A DNA stretch of 61,761 bases from an uncultured Myxococcales bacterium (GTDB taxonomy: Bacteria > Myxococcota_A > UBA9042 > DTJE01): assembly GCA_903936705.1 (NCBI GenBank), contig CAIZWN010000022.1, positions 1-61,761 on the forward strand, given 5' to 3'. The stretch's first letter is position 1; the number at the start of each line of letters is the position of its first letter. Below are positions 52,359 to 60,914 of the stretch, piece by piece. Below the pieces are notes generated by a model. The model saw nothing but the letters and a program-made list of their open reading frames with translations, did no database searches and had not been told where the DNA came from. Position numbers and translations under genes: made by a program.

Positions 52359-52796
52359 TCAAACCTTGGAAATATCCAGAACCTCGGGCTTCTGGGCCTC
52401 GTGCGGATGCGTGGCGCCGGGGTATACCTTCAGCTTGCGCAACATCGCACGACCAAGCGGCCCCTTGGGCAGCATGCCCTTGACGGCCTTCCACATCATG
52501 TACTCGGGCTTCGTTTCCATCATCACGCGCAGGGTGCGCTCGCGAAGATGGCCGATGTACGGCGTATGCCAGCGCCACAGCTGCCCGTCGAGCTTGTTGC
52601 CCGTCAGACGCGCCTTCGAGGCGTTCAGCACGACGACGAAGTCGCCCACGTCGGCGTGGGGGGTGTACTCGGGCTTCGTCTTGCCACGCAGGATCATCGC
52701 AATACGGGCAGCGGCGCGTCCCAGCGGGACCCCGTCCATATCGACGGTGTACCAGCGCTTGACCACGTCACCCGTCGCAAAACTCGTTGTACCCAT
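52359..52796 (-). CDS. rplM: Large ribosomal subunit protein uL13
   Basis: A 145-residue L13 protein of the 50S subunit. [25 protein letters not shown] near the start (WYTVD, LGRAA), [19 protein letters not shown] and [31 protein letters not shown] (MLPKG, LKVYPG, HPHEAQ) are diagnostic. It binds 23S rRNA early in assembly. The start at 52796 gives a slightly extended N-terminus of about 12 residues. The promoter must lie in 52797-52880, the space left before the convergent side of the methyltransferase-MTHFR gene. Confidence 0.97.
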   Translation of the reverse strand: MGTTSFATGDVVKRWYTVDMDGVPLGRAAARIAMILRGKTKPEYTPHADVGDFVVVLNASKARLTGNKLDGQLWRWHTPYIGHLRERTLRVMMETKPEYMMWKAVKGMLPKGPLGRAMLRKLKVYPGATHPHEAQKPEVLDISKV

Positions 52797-52880
52797 GGTC
52801 CCTGACCTCGCGTTCCAAACAACAGGGCGACTCTTTTACCCGAATCGGATACCGGAGTCAAGCCTGGAATCCAGAAAGAA

Positions 52881-54743
52881 TTACGGAACGTCCGATGGAG
52901 TGACCGGCAACGGCAGACCGTCCAGGACCGAAATCGCCGTCTCGTAGCGATCGAAAGGAGGCATCAGGTACAGCCCCTGCACGCTGGTCAGGAACGCCAA
53001 AGCCAGTTCACGCGCGATCCGTATGCCCTCTTCGCGGGCCGCCGGCCCGGTCCCGGCACCGCGCATCCGCTCGCGGATCGCCGCCGGAATCGACATCCCC
53101 GGGACCTCGTTGTGCAGGAACTCGGCGTTCCGGAATGAGGCCAGTGGCAGCAGGCCCATCAGCACCGGCACCCCGATGCCGTCCAGTGCGTCCAGGAACT
53201 TCTGCATCACCCTGAAATCGAAAACCGGCTGGGTCATCACGTACTCGGCGCCGGCATCGACCTTCTTGTGCAACCGCGCCACTTCGCGAGGCAGGTCCAG
53301 CGCCCCTGGCTCGGCGCCGCATCCCTTCACGAAACCCGTGGGCAAGGGCATCCGACGCCCAGACGGTTCGACGCCGCGGTTCAGGTTCCCGATCAAACGC
53401 AGCAGCCCGACCGAATCGAGGTCATAGACGGTGGTGGCGTTCGGGTAATCGCCAAGCTTTGCCGGGTCACCGGTCACGACCAGAAGGTCCCTCAACCCCA
53501 GCGAGTGCGCGCCCAGCAGATCCGACTGCAGGCCCAGCAGGTTCCGGTCGCGGCACGTCACGTGAATGATGGGGTCGATCCCGACCTCGCGCCGCAGCAG
53601 CACGCCCAGGGACAACGGCGACATGCGCACCGTCGCACGCGGTCCATCGGCGATGTTCACAAAGCGAACCCCGGCATCCTTCAGGCGCCTGGCTCCCTCG
53701 ATGGCTCTTGCCGGGTCGATACCCGGGGGAGGATCAACCTCGACGCTGACCACGAAGCCCTTTGTCAACGCCTCGCCAAAAGCGGATCGCTGTGCCAGGG
53801 GCACCGTCGCCGGCCCATCACCAGGACCGTCCAGGACCTCCGATGCAATCCCGGCAACCTGGATTCGGCCCCCGCTGACCATGCGGACCTCGGCGGCCAC
53901 CTGCCTGATATGTTCGGGCGTGGTGCCGCAGCAGCCGCCAACCGCCCTTACCCCGCCGGCAATGCCGCGCTTGGCGTGCTCGCCGAAGTATTCGGGGGTG
54001 GTCATGTACAGGACTCGCCCCTCGACACGGCGCGGAAGGCCGGCGTTCGGCTGGACCAGCACCGGCTTCCCGGCACCCAGCATGCGCTTTCCGACCTCGC
54101 CCAGAATGCTGGGCCCCTCGCCGCAATTGGCTCCGACGATGTCCGCACCACACCGGCCCAGCAGCGATGCCGCCTGCTCGGGGGTCAGGCTGTCGCCGGT
54201 CAGGCGGTCGGTATCAAAAACCATCGTCGCCGCCAGCGGCATCTTGCCCAGTTGGCGCAGGGTCTCCAGAGCAACCCGCATCTCGAGGGGACTGCGGAAG
54301 GTCTCCAGGACCAGCGCGTCAGCCCCGGCATCCAGCATTGCCAAGGCGGCCTCGCGCAGGGCCTCGCGGATCGGTTCCAGCGACGAAGGGTCACCGGCGT
54401 CGGGAATCAGCCCGGTCGGGCCGATCGATCCTGCCACCCAGGCACGGTCGCCAGCCACTTCCTTGGCAAGGCGCACGCCAGCCGTCACGATGTCACGAAC
54501 CTTGCCGTCAAGGCCGAACCTGGCCAGCCGCGCGGCGTTCGCCCCGAATGTGTTCGTCATCAGGACCATCGCGCCCGCCGCCAGGTAGTCCTCGTGGACC
54601 TTCCGGACCATGTCGGGGCGCGAGAGGTTCAATTCGTCGAAATTCCGGTTGATGAAAATCCCGCGACCATACAGCAGCGTGCCCATCGCCCCGTCGAAGA
54701 CGACGGGTGACTCGGCCAGCCGTTCAAGAAGAGAGCCTTTCAT
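52881..54743 (-). CDS. Bifunctional homocysteine S-methyltransferase / methylenetetrahydrofolate reductase
   Basis: A 620-residue fusion like YitJ. The N-terminal homocysteine methyltransferase (1 to about 290) has its zinc ligands at C207 (GANCGEG) and C271-C272 (GGCCGTTPEH). The C-terminal MTHFR barrel (about 315-620) has VSVEVDPPPGIDP, HVTCRDRN and the LVVTGDPAKLGDYPN segment (VVTGDP). The fusion joins 5-methyl-THF generation with methyl transfer to homocysteine to give methionine. GGAGG sits five bases before the ATG at 54743, and a good sigma-70 promoter lies upstream. It is divergent from pdxA. Whether the N-domain uses methyl-THF or S-methylmethionine is not decided by sequence. Confidence 0.9.
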   Translation of the reverse strand: MKGSLLERLAESPVVFDGAMGTLLYGRGIFINRNFDELNLSRPDMVRKVHEDYLAAGAMVLMTNTFGANAARLARFGLDGKVRDIVTAGVRLAKEVAGDRAWVAGSIGPTGLIPDAGDPSSLEPIREALREAALAMLDAGADALVLETFRSPLEMRVALETLRQLGKMPLAATMVFDTDRLTGDSLTPEQAASLLGRCGADIVGANCGEGPSILGEVGKRMLGAGKPVLVQPNAGLPRRVEGRVLYMTTPEYFGEHAKRGIAGGVRAVGGCCGTTPEHIRQVAAEVRMVSGGRIQVAGIASEVLDGPGDGPATVPLAQRSAFGEALTKGFVVSVEVDPPPGIDPARAIEGARRLKDAGVRFVNIADGPRATVRMSPLSLGVLLRREVGIDPIIHVTCRDRNLLGLQSDLLGAHSLGLRDLLVVTGDPAKLGDYPNATTVYDLDSVGLLRLIGNLNRGVEPSGRRMPLPTGFVKGCGAEPGALDLPREVARLHKKVDAGAEYVMTQPVFDFRVMQKFLDALDGIGVPVLMGLLPLASFRNAEFLHNEVPGMSIPAAIRERMRGAGTGPAAREEGIRIARELALAFLTSVQGLYLMPPFDRYETAISVLDGLPLPVTPSDVP

Positions 54744-54786
54744 CAAGCCTCCGGACAAGTGCTGATCAAGGTTCCAAGCCGCCCGA

Positions 54787-54815
54787 ATTATGGGCGAGGC
54801 CCCGATAAGGGTCAA
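54787..54815 (-). promoter_or_regulatory. Promoter of the methyltransferase-MTHFR gene
   Basis: On the minus strand, TTGACC (54815-54810) and CATAAT (54792-54787) are separated by exactly 17 bases, each matching five of six consensus positions. The inferred leader to the ATG at 54743 is about 37 bases and contains the GGAGG ribosome site. On the plus strand, TACAAT (54835-54840) at the pdxA start could be the opposing -10, but has no clear -35. Confidence 0.6.
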
Positions 54816-54838
54816 TTGCCGGACCGGCTTGGCGTACA

Positions 54839-55882
54839 ATGGCGCCCATGAATAGGGATGAAGAACCTACCCGGATGCCCTCGACGCCCTCTACGCCAAC
54901 GACGCCATCGACGCCCTCTACGCCAACGACGCCATCGACGCCCTCTACGCCAACGACGCCATCGACGCCATCGACAATCGGCATCACGCTTGGCGACCCG
55001 GCAGGCGTCGGGCCTTTGTTGATCGACCAGGCGCTGGAACGGCATGTCGGGGAGCTGTCGATCCGCCTGTATGGCCCCCAGGAACTGGTCGCGCCTCTGG
55101 CACTGAATCACCCGGGTTGCACGGCGGTTCCCACATCATCCGGCCTTCACGGGGTGATTCCAGGCACCTACACCGCCGCATCGGGAAGCGCATCGCTGCT
55201 GGCGCTGCAACGGGCCAGCCTGGATCTGGCTTGCGGGCGGCTGGCGGCCCTGGTCACGGGTCCCATCGACAAGCACGCCTTGTCAGACGCCGGCCTTGCC
55301 TTCCCAGGCCAGACCGAACTGGTGGCTTCGGCTTGCGGGGTCAAGAGGTTTGCCATGATGCTGGCCGGCCCACGCCTGCGCGTCGTGCTGGCGACGACCC
55401 ATCTTGCGCTGCGGGATGTTCCGGCGGCGATCACCGAGGACGCCGTTTTCGACGCGGCCGATCTTGTTGCCGACCACCTCAGACGTTTCGAGGCCATGCC
55501 TTTCCCGCGTATCGCCGTGCTTGGCCTGAACCCGCACGCCTCGGACCGGGGCCGTTTTGGCGACGAGGAGGCCCTGGCAATTGCGCCGGCTGTGGCCCGC
55601 CTGCAAAAGGCCGGAATCGACGCCACAGGGCCGCTGCCTGCCGACACCGCCTTCCACCATGCGGTCGAGGGGGCCTTCGATGCCGTTGTCGCGATGTATC
55701 ACGACCAGGGGCTGGGGCCGCTGAAGCTGCTGCATTTCACATCGGCCATCAACGTGACCCTTGGCCTTCAGCACCCCAGGTGCTCACCCGACCACGGGCC
55801 GGCCTTCGACCTTGTCGGGACTGGCCGCGCGGACCCGGGCAGCATGATCCAGGCGCTGCGCTTTGCGGCCCGATGCACCTGA
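54839..55882 (+). CDS. pdxA: 4-hydroxythreonine-4-phosphate dehydrogenase with repeat-encoded N-terminal tail
   Basis: A 347-residue PdxA for pyridoxal-5'-phosphate synthesis, which oxidises 4-phosphohydroxy-threonine with NAD. The catalytic core starts at IGITLGDPAGVGP (near 47). Three metal His are visible: ATTHLALRDVP, GLNPHASDRGRFGDEE and MYHDQGLGPLKLL. Before the core lies an added tail, (STPSTPTTP) three times, encoded by a perfect 27-bp tandem repeat. Usual PdxA proteins lack this tail. Start uncertain: ATG 54839, 54848 or 54875; TACAAT at 54835-54840 could be a -10, which would place the start later. The tail is probably disordered. Confidence 0.9.
   Translation: MAPMNRDEEPTRMPSTPSTPTTPSTPSTPTTPSTPSTPTTPSTPSTIGITLGDPAGVGPLLIDQALERHVGELSIRLYGPQELVAPLALNHPGCTAVPTSSGLHGVIPGTYTAASGSASLLALQRASLDLACGRLAALVTGPIDKHALSDAGLAFPGQTELVASACGVKRFAMMLAGPRLRVVLATTHLALRDVPAAITEDAVFDAADLVADHLRRFEAMPFPRIAVLGLNPHASDRGRFGDEEALAIAPAVARLQKAGIDATGPLPADTAFHHAVEGAFDAVVAMYHDQGLGPLKLLHFTSAINVTLGLQHPRCSPDHGPAFDLVGTGRADPGSMIQALRFAARCT
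54881..54961 (+). repeat. 27-bp perfect tandem repeat, three copies
   Basis: Three identical 27-base units (54881-54907, 54908-54934, 54935-54961), each starting TCGACGCCCTCTACG, are followed by a partial fourth unit (TCGACGCCA). They encode STPSTPTTP within pdxA. Perfect identity between units points to recent expansion by slippage or recombination. Any change in copy number alters the protein by nine residues without shifting the frame. Confidence 0.9.
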
Positions 55883-55932
55883 CTCGGTGCCGGCGACACG
55901 GATCAGGTTGAACGCCGGGCCGCAAAACCCCC

Positions 55933-55960
55933 TTGACAGCAAACCTCGTTCCAGTAGATA
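55933..55960 (+). promoter_or_regulatory. Candidate promoter of etfBA
   Basis: A perfect -35 TTGACA (55933-55938) is followed after 16 bases by TAGATA (55955-55960), a poor -10 with three of six matches. Placing the -10 one base later gives AGATAT. The leader to the etfB GTG is about 65 bases and contains AGGAGG. A small CCGGCG/CGCCGG stem before it (about 55890-55918) could end pdxA transcripts. Confidence 0.4.
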
Positions 55961-56032
55961 TCGTTTCCACTTGTCTCGACCAATGCCCGTGGCAACGGGT
56001 CAACGTCGAGCCCCTACCAAAGAGGAGGCGCC

Positions 56033-56782
56033 GTGAAGATCCTAGTCACAGCCAAGCGGGTCACAGACCCCGACGCGAAGATCCGGGTCAAGCCGGACGG
56101 CACCGGCATCGAGACCGCAGGTCTCGAGTACAAGCTCAACCCGTTCTGCGAGAACGCCATCGAGGCCGCGGTGTCGATGGTCGAGAAGCACGGCGGCGAG
56201 GCTATTGCAGTCACGATCGGCACCGCCGACGTGGAACAGAACCTGCGCACGGCCCTGGCCATGGGCTGCGAGCGGGCCATCCGCGTGGAAATCGCGGACG
56301 ACCAGCTGGATTCCGACCTGACCGCGCGCATCCTGGTCAAGCTGTTCGAAACCGAGAAGCCTGACCTGTTCTTGTTGGGCAAGCAGGCTGTCGATGGCGA
56401 CTCCAACCAGGTCGCCCAGCTTGTGGCCGAAATGCTGGATTTGCCCCAGGCGTGCTTTGCTTCGGGCATCGTTATCGAAAACGGCGAGGCTGTGGTCACG
56501 CGCGAAATCGACGGCGGCATCGAGACCATCGCGGTCAAGCTGCCGGCGGTTGTCTCGGCGGATCTGCGCCTGAACACGCCGCGACTTCCCACGCTGCCGA
56601 ACGTCCTGAAGGCCAAGCGCAAGCCACTGCAGGTATTGACGCCGGCCGCCCTGGGCGTGGACACCGCACTGAAGGTCGCGACGGTCGCCTACGAGGCGCC
56701 CCCGCAACGCAAGGGCGGCATCAAGGTGAAGACTGTTCAGGAGCTGGTCGAGAAGCTCCAGAACGAGGCGAAGGCGCTGTGA
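56033..56782 (+). CDS. etfB: Electron transfer flavoprotein subunit beta
   Basis: A 249-residue ETF beta subunit. KILVTAKRVTDPDAKIRVKPDG begins the chain (VTAKRVTDP), followed by NPFCENAIEAAVSMVEKHGGE and GTADVEQNLRTALAMGCERAI. LFLLGKQAVDGDSNQVAQLVAEML matches the AMP-binding region (GKQAVDGDSNQV). With EtfA it carries FAD and passes electrons between dehydrogenases and the quinone pool or other partners. The GTG start has AGGAGG at ideal spacing. etfA begins 38 bases later in the same transcript. Confidence 0.95.
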   Translation: MKILVTAKRVTDPDAKIRVKPDGTGIETAGLEYKLNPFCENAIEAAVSMVEKHGGEAIAVTIGTADVEQNLRTALAMGCERAIRVEIADDQLDSDLTARILVKLFETEKPDLFLLGKQAVDGDSNQVAQLVAEMLDLPQACFASGIVIENGEAVVTREIDGGIETIAVKLPAVVSADLRLNTPRLPTLPNVLKAKRKPLQVLTPAALGVDTALKVATVAYEAPPQRKGGIKVKTVQELVEKLQNEAKAL

Positions 56783-56820
56783 CGCGCCGGGACGGGCAGC
56801 CGTCCCGAGGAGGCATCCAC

Positions 56821-57789
56821 ATGGGTACGACACTGGTGATCGCCGAGACCTTCGGCGGCAAGCTGCGCAAGTCAACCTTCAATGCCGTCACCTTCGCCAA
56901 GGCCCTGGCCGCGAAGACCGGTGGCGATTTCGCCATCGGCCTGCTGGGATCGGGCGTGGCTGGGCTGGCTGGCGAGCTGACCGGATATGGCGCCAAGGCA
57001 GTCTATGTTGCCGACAACGCCGGATTTGCAAACTACCTGGGCGGGCCCTGGGCCAAGGCCGTGGCCGCCCTGGCGGATCAGGCTGGCGCGACATCCGTTG
57101 CCGCCACGTCATCCACGTTCACTCGCGACCTGCTGCCCCGCGTCGCTGCCCGCATGGGCGCCGGCATGGTCAGCGAGGTCCTTTCCGTCGTCGATGGTAC
57201 GAAGTTCCTGCGCCCGATGTGGGCCGGCAACGTCGTGGCCACCGTCGAGGTCAAGACCCCCAAGGCGGTCTTCTGCGTCCGCGGCACCGAGTTCGACGCC
57301 GCGCAGGCCACCGGCGGCGCGTCCCCGGTCCAGGCCGTGGCAGTAGCCCCCGAGGACAACGGCAAGCAGCGCTATGTCAAGTTCGAAGCAGTAGTCAGCT
57401 CCCGTCCCGACCTGGCCGAGGCGGCTGTGGTCGTGGCCGGCGGCCGCGGCCTGAAGGACAAGGCTGGCTTTGCAATTCTGGACCCGCTGGCTGACCTGCT
57501 GAAGGCGGCCATCGGCGGTACCCGCGCCGTAGTCGATGCCGGCATCGCACCGAACGACCTGCAGATCGGCCAGACCGGCAAGGTCATCGCGCCCCAGCTG
57601 TACATCGGCGTCGCCCTCTCGGGCGCCATCCAGCACATCGCCGGCATGAAGGCATCCAAGACGATCGTCGCGATCAACAAGGATCCCGAAGCCCCGATCT
57701 TCTCGGTCGCCGACTATGGCCTGGTCGCCGACGCCTTCAAGGCGGTACCGGAACTGGTCGAGGAAATCCGGAAGATCAAGGGCGTGTAG
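56821..57789 (+). CDS. etfA: Electron transfer flavoprotein subunit alpha
   Basis: A 322-residue ETF alpha subunit. The C-terminal FAD-binding part has [56 protein letters not shown] (key words [20 protein letters not shown], the FAD signature) and [20 protein letters not shown]. The N-terminal half is the beta/alpha domain beginning [18 protein letters not shown] precedes the ATG by eight bases. It ends the two-gene operon with etfB; no ETF:quinone oxidoreductase or acyl-CoA dehydrogenase is adjacent, so its electron donor is not shown here. Confidence 0.95.
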   Translation: MGTTLVIAETFGGKLRKSTFNAVTFAKALAAKTGGDFAIGLLGSGVAGLAGELTGYGAKAVYVADNAGFANYLGGPWAKAVAALADQAGATSVAATSSTFTRDLLPRVAARMGAGMVSEVLSVVDGTKFLRPMWAGNVVATVEVKTPKAVFCVRGTEFDAAQATGGASPVQAVAVAPEDNGKQRYVKFEAVVSSRPDLAEAAVVVAGGRGLKDKAGFAILDPLADLLKAAIGGTRAVVDAGIAPNDLQIGQTGKVIAPQLYIGVALSGAIQHIAGMKASKTIVAINKDPEAPIFSVADYGLVADAFKAVPELVEEIRKIKGV

Positions 57790-57869
57790 AACCCTTCGGC
57801 CCTTTGCCCTCCGCCCCTCCTGTACAACAACTTGCAGATGCGTGACGTCTGGAAGCAGGGCGCATCAAT

Positions 57870-58556
57870 CTAGGTTTGCGGCACGACAACGCGTTCCCAC
57901 GACCGGCCTTCGGTCGTGACCTTCTGCAGTTCACCCGCGGCGTCCAGGGTCAGGCTGAAAGTCCCGCAATCCCCCTCGACCTTCCATGTCTCCTGGCCCT
58001 CGACCTGGTTGTCTTTGCGCACCAGCGCCTTTCCGGGCGCCGTGGAAGTGGTTCCCATGCAAGCGACGTCATGCTCGGTCCGACCGCGAACCAGCAGCCA
58101 CGCCAGCAGCGGCTGATCGGGTTCCAGCGGCACGATCTCGTTCGCGGCACCCAGGTCCACCACCTTGGATTTCTGGCCATCCTCCATCTCGAAGCGGATC
58201 TTTGCCTTGCCATCCAGAACGAATGCCATCCAGTACAGCGCGGATTTTCCCTTGGTCTTCCAGCGCTTGTAACGCCCCAGAAACCCCTTCGAATCCAGTT
58301 CAGCGTACGTCCGCACGTCGGGCCGGCCAGGCTTCGGTTTTCCTACCGCCTTCGCGTCGGCATACGTCATGGAAACCGCAAAGACGCCACTGTCCCCGGA
58401 CACGACACTTAGGTCGTACCGGCCTGCCGCCTTCCCACCCTTTGCAGCCTTGAACTGCCATGGCACCACGCGATCCTTCTCGCCGGCCAGGCCAGGTGCA
58501 GCCAGCGCCAGCACAAGGCCAAAAATTCCCGCAGTCGATATCGAGGCACGCATCAT
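57870..58556 (-). CDS. Small secreted protein of unknown function
   Basis: A 228-residue protein with a clear signal peptide (MRASISTAGIFGLVLALAAPGLAG) and a beta-rich mature part: GRYDLSVVSGDSGVFAVSMTYADAKAVG, LYWMAFVLDGKAKIRFEMEDGQKSK, and two Cys (VACMGTTS near 180 and GDCGTFSL near 207) that may pair. GGAG lies a few bases before twin ATG codons at 58556 and 58553. I do not recognise the fold. It follows the secreted caspase-FGE gene in the same direction, after a long hairpin, so it may be a partner or inhibitor. Confidence 0.66.
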   Translation of the reverse strand: MMRASISTAGIFGLVLALAAPGLAGEKDRVVPWQFKAAKGGKAAGRYDLSVVSGDSGVFAVSMTYADAKAVGKPKPGRPDVRTYAELDSKGFLGRYKRWKTKGKSALYWMAFVLDGKAKIRFEMEDGQKSKVVDLGAANEIVPLEPDQPLLAWLLVRGRTEHDVACMGTTSTAPGKALVRKDNQVEGQETWKVEGDCGTFSLTLDAAGELQKVTTEGRSWERVVVPQT

Positions 58557-58678
58557 CACTCTCCTTCCCCCGGTTCCCGGCCGGTATTCTAGGCCAGCCG
58601 GTCGCACAAGGGAAAAGCGACGCAGGCGGCCTGTCTGTCGCGGGACGTCCGCGACTGCGGTTTTCCAGCCCCAAGGAA

Positions 58679-58756
58679 GCGCGTCCGACCTGGCAGCCCG
58701 TTTCCATTTCCGCCCTGCTGCGCGGGCGGGGAAACAGCCTGCCAGGCCGGACGCGC
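58679..58756. repeat. Long near-perfect inverted repeat (hairpin)
   Basis: Arms of 27 bases (58679-58705 and 58730-58756; the left begins GCGCGTCCGACCTGG) pair with three mismatches. Inside, CCGCCC (58710-58715) pairs with GGGCGG (58724-58729) around an eight-base loop, with a four-base bulge (ATTT) on the left. A smaller stem follows at 58758-58772 (GCCC, CAAAA, GGGC). No T-run trails it on the minus strand. It occupies most of the 243 bases between the caspase-FGE stop and the next gene. Confidence 0.8.
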
Positions 58757-58799
58757 AGGCCCCAAAAGGGCTGAGAGTTAAGCGTTGAGAACCAAGGGT

Positions 58800-60914
58800 T
58801 CACGGGGTGACGAGCCTCAAGACCCGGAAGCCCAGGAAGTCGTTGCGGAAGCCGGGGGCAAACCTGCTCCGAAAGGCGGAACGGAGGACGCCGGCGCCGT
58901 TGTACCACGACCCCCCGCGACCCACCCGAAACGAGCCCGCTGGGGATTCCCACGCCCTGCCATCAGTCGGAGCCCCACCATACGATTCGTGGTACCAGTC
59001 CTGGACCCATTCCCAGACATTCCCGGCCATGTCGCACAAGCCCTGTACCGTGTTTCCGGCTGCCTTCGAACAAACCGGCCAAGTGCCGCTCCGACCGCAA
59101 CCCAAGCCACCGTCATTCATTACTGCAAGATTGCAGTTCGCGTCCTTGTCTCCCCACGGATACTTCTGGTTTCGGCCGCCACTACGTGCCGCGTATTCCC
59201 ATTCCGCCTCGGTCGGAAGGCGCCCGCCGACCCACCTGGCAAAGGCATTTGCCTGATCCCAATCAACGCACACCACTGGCTGATCCTTTCCCTGGAACCC
59301 GGCGCCCAGGTTCCCCTGTGCCCACGACGATCCGTTCCAGACATAGCAACTTCCATCCGAGACGTGGGCCGGCGTACAAGCCCCTGCGCTGACGCAGGAT
59401 TGGTATTGCCCGAAGGTCACCTCGCTTCTCGTCATCTCGAACGTCGGCACCGTGACCTGGTGAACAGGCTTTTCATCACCTGCGCCATCATTCGAGCCCA
59501 TCTGGAACGAGCCACCGGGGACCAGGACCCAGTCAAGCATGTCCACCGTGCCAGCAGGCAGCCAGTCGGCAAGCGACGCCACATATGGATTGTCGGACGA
59601 CTTCTTGCCGTAGGCCGCGACGAACGCTGCCGCCCAGCGGCGCTTGTCCTCGGACTTGATGACCTCCAGAGGCAGCAGCCTTGCCAGGCGAGCCCAGTCC
59701 TTGTCGCGCGCGACGCCTCGAGCCAGCCTGGCTTCCTCGGCGGCCTTCTGCTGGGCCACGAAGTTCTCCCATTCGGCGGCGCGCCTGTCGGCCATTTCCC
59801 GGAACTGACTGAATCGGCGGGACAAGCCTTGCCACGAGGCAATCTTTTCCGCTGGCGCCGCGCCTGACTTGTCCAGCTTCAGCGTTTTGTCGTACATCTC
59901 CATCGCATCGACGTCCACGGTATCCAGGTCCAGGCTGCCAGCCCGGGCATCGAAATCGGCCACGCGCGCAACGGTCGGCAGCGCAGGCAGCGCCGTCACC
60001 TCGAAGTTCATTCCCCCTGCGGGACGGCGCGCAAGGGCGGCAAGGTCGGGGCCGCGCTCGCGACCGGAACGGGCCACCTGGGCTGCGACGTCACCCAACA
60101 GCGTCGGCGTCTGATCGCGGTCGCGCACCACTGCCCGCATTACCGATTCGGCATAGCGCTGAAGTTCCCCTGCCGTCAGGTTGCCGTCGCCGTCCTCGTC
60201 TGCCCAGCCACGCAGGCCACCCAGCACCAGATAGCTGAAGGCCGGACGCGAAGTTCCAGGCAACGCCCCCGCGTACTGGTTCGACCTGGCGGCAGTCAGG
60301 ATCGCAAAGCGCCGGTCGGCCGACGCTTCCGCGGTAACCACCAGGGGCTGCAGACCCGCGACAATCGCCTCGCCGCTTCCTGACTTGCCGGAAAAACAGG
60401 CGTCCAACACCACCCGAATGCTGCCGGCGCGGGTCCCGGACAGCAGCTTCAACAGGTCCCCGCGCGCCAGCCCCCGCGAAGCCAGACTGCGAGCCGTCTG
60501 CTGCACGTCAACCGCCAGCAGCAGCCCGTCCTTCCCGTCCTCGCGGGGGGCGCCGTGACCGACGAACACGAACCACAAGGTCCCCTGCGGCGAGGCCTCG
60601 CCAGCCGCACGCACTACCGCATCCCGGATGTTTTCCACCGAAGCATCGGAATCGCGCAGCAGCGCAACACGGGAAACAGGAACCTTTCGCGCCCGCGTCA
60701 GCCAGTCGTGCCAGGCATCGGCATTCGACCTGGCCCCCGCAACACGCGGCACAAAGGCATAGTTCTCGATACCCACAACCACCGCGGCATCACCCTCGCC
60801 ACCACCAACAATCGGCGCCGCCCCGACCTCGGGCCACGAAGCCGTCTGGGCCAGGGCACCAAGCGGCAGCAGCATCAACGACAAGACCGCAACCGTGATT
60901 ACCTGACGAATCAT
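58800..60914 (-). CDS. Secreted caspase-like (C14) protease with EF-hand loop and FGE/SUMF1-type domain
   Basis: A 704-residue exported protein. A signal peptide (about 1-23, ending GALAQ) precedes a caspase fold with catalytic H120 (FVGHGAPRED) and C173 (LDACFSGKS). DEDGDGNLTAGE (239-250) is a complete EF-hand calcium loop within it. About 300-450 is helical and Arg/Glu-rich. From about 455 a formylglycine-generating-enzyme-like domain runs to the end: WVLVPGGSFQMGSNDG, LPTEAEWEYAARSGG, GLCDMAGNVWEWVQDWY and RGGSWYNGAG. In related proteins this C-terminal fold often binds ligands or substrates rather than making formylglycine. It is probably a regulated extracellular protease. The ATG at 60914 is used rather than the TTG before it. 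Confidence 0.9.
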   Translation of the reverse strand: MIRQVITVAVLSLMLLPLGALAQTASWPEVGAAPIVGGGEGDAAVVVGIENYAFVPRVAGARSNADAWHDWLTRARKVPVSRVALLRDSDASVENIRDAVVRAAGEASPQGTLWFVFVGHGAPREDGKDGLLLAVDVQQTARSLASRGLARGDLLKLLSGTRAGSIRVVLDACFSGKSGSGEAIVAGLQPLVVTAEASADRRFAILTAARSNQYAGALPGTSRPAFSYLVLGGLRGWADEDGDGNLTAGELQRYAESVMRAVVRDRDQTPTLLGDVAAQVARSGRERGPDLAALARRPAGGMNFEVTALPALPTVARVADFDARAGSLDLDTVDVDAMEMYDKTLKLDKSGAAPAEKIASWQGLSRRFSQFREMADRRAAEWENFVAQQKAAEEARLARGVARDKDWARLARLLPLEVIKSEDKRRWAAAFVAAYGKKSSDNPYVASLADWLPAGTVDMLDWVLVPGGSFQMGSNDGAGDEKPVHQVTVPTFEMTRSEVTFGQYQSCVSAGACTPAHVSDGSCYVWNGSSWAQGNLGAGFQGKDQPVVCVDWDQANAFARWVGGRLPTEAEWEYAARSGGRNQKYPWGDKDANCNLAVMNDGGLGCGRSGTWPVCSKAAGNTVQGLCDMAGNVWEWVQDWYHESYGGAPTDGRAWESPAGSFRVGRGGSWYNGAGVLRSAFRSRFAPGFRNDFLGFRVLRLVTP

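Noticed and set aside
54766-54987. A minus-strand frame rich in Val, Gly, Asp and Glu opposite the pdxA repeat.
   Set aside because: It is the complement of the 27-bp repeat and has no ribosome site or recognisable function.
55885-55931. On the minus strand, a run resembling part of the TPP riboswitch core (AACCTGATCCG, then CCGGC).
   Set aside because: The conserved CTGAGA part is missing and the would-be RNA points into the antisense of pdxA, with no thiamine gene downstream. Likely a chance match.
58800-58950. Whether the caspase-FGE C-terminus is a variable region of a diversity-generating retroelement.
   Set aside because: No template repeat or reverse transcriptase was seen in the window, and the codons are not rich in AAY. 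Kept only as a question in the findings.
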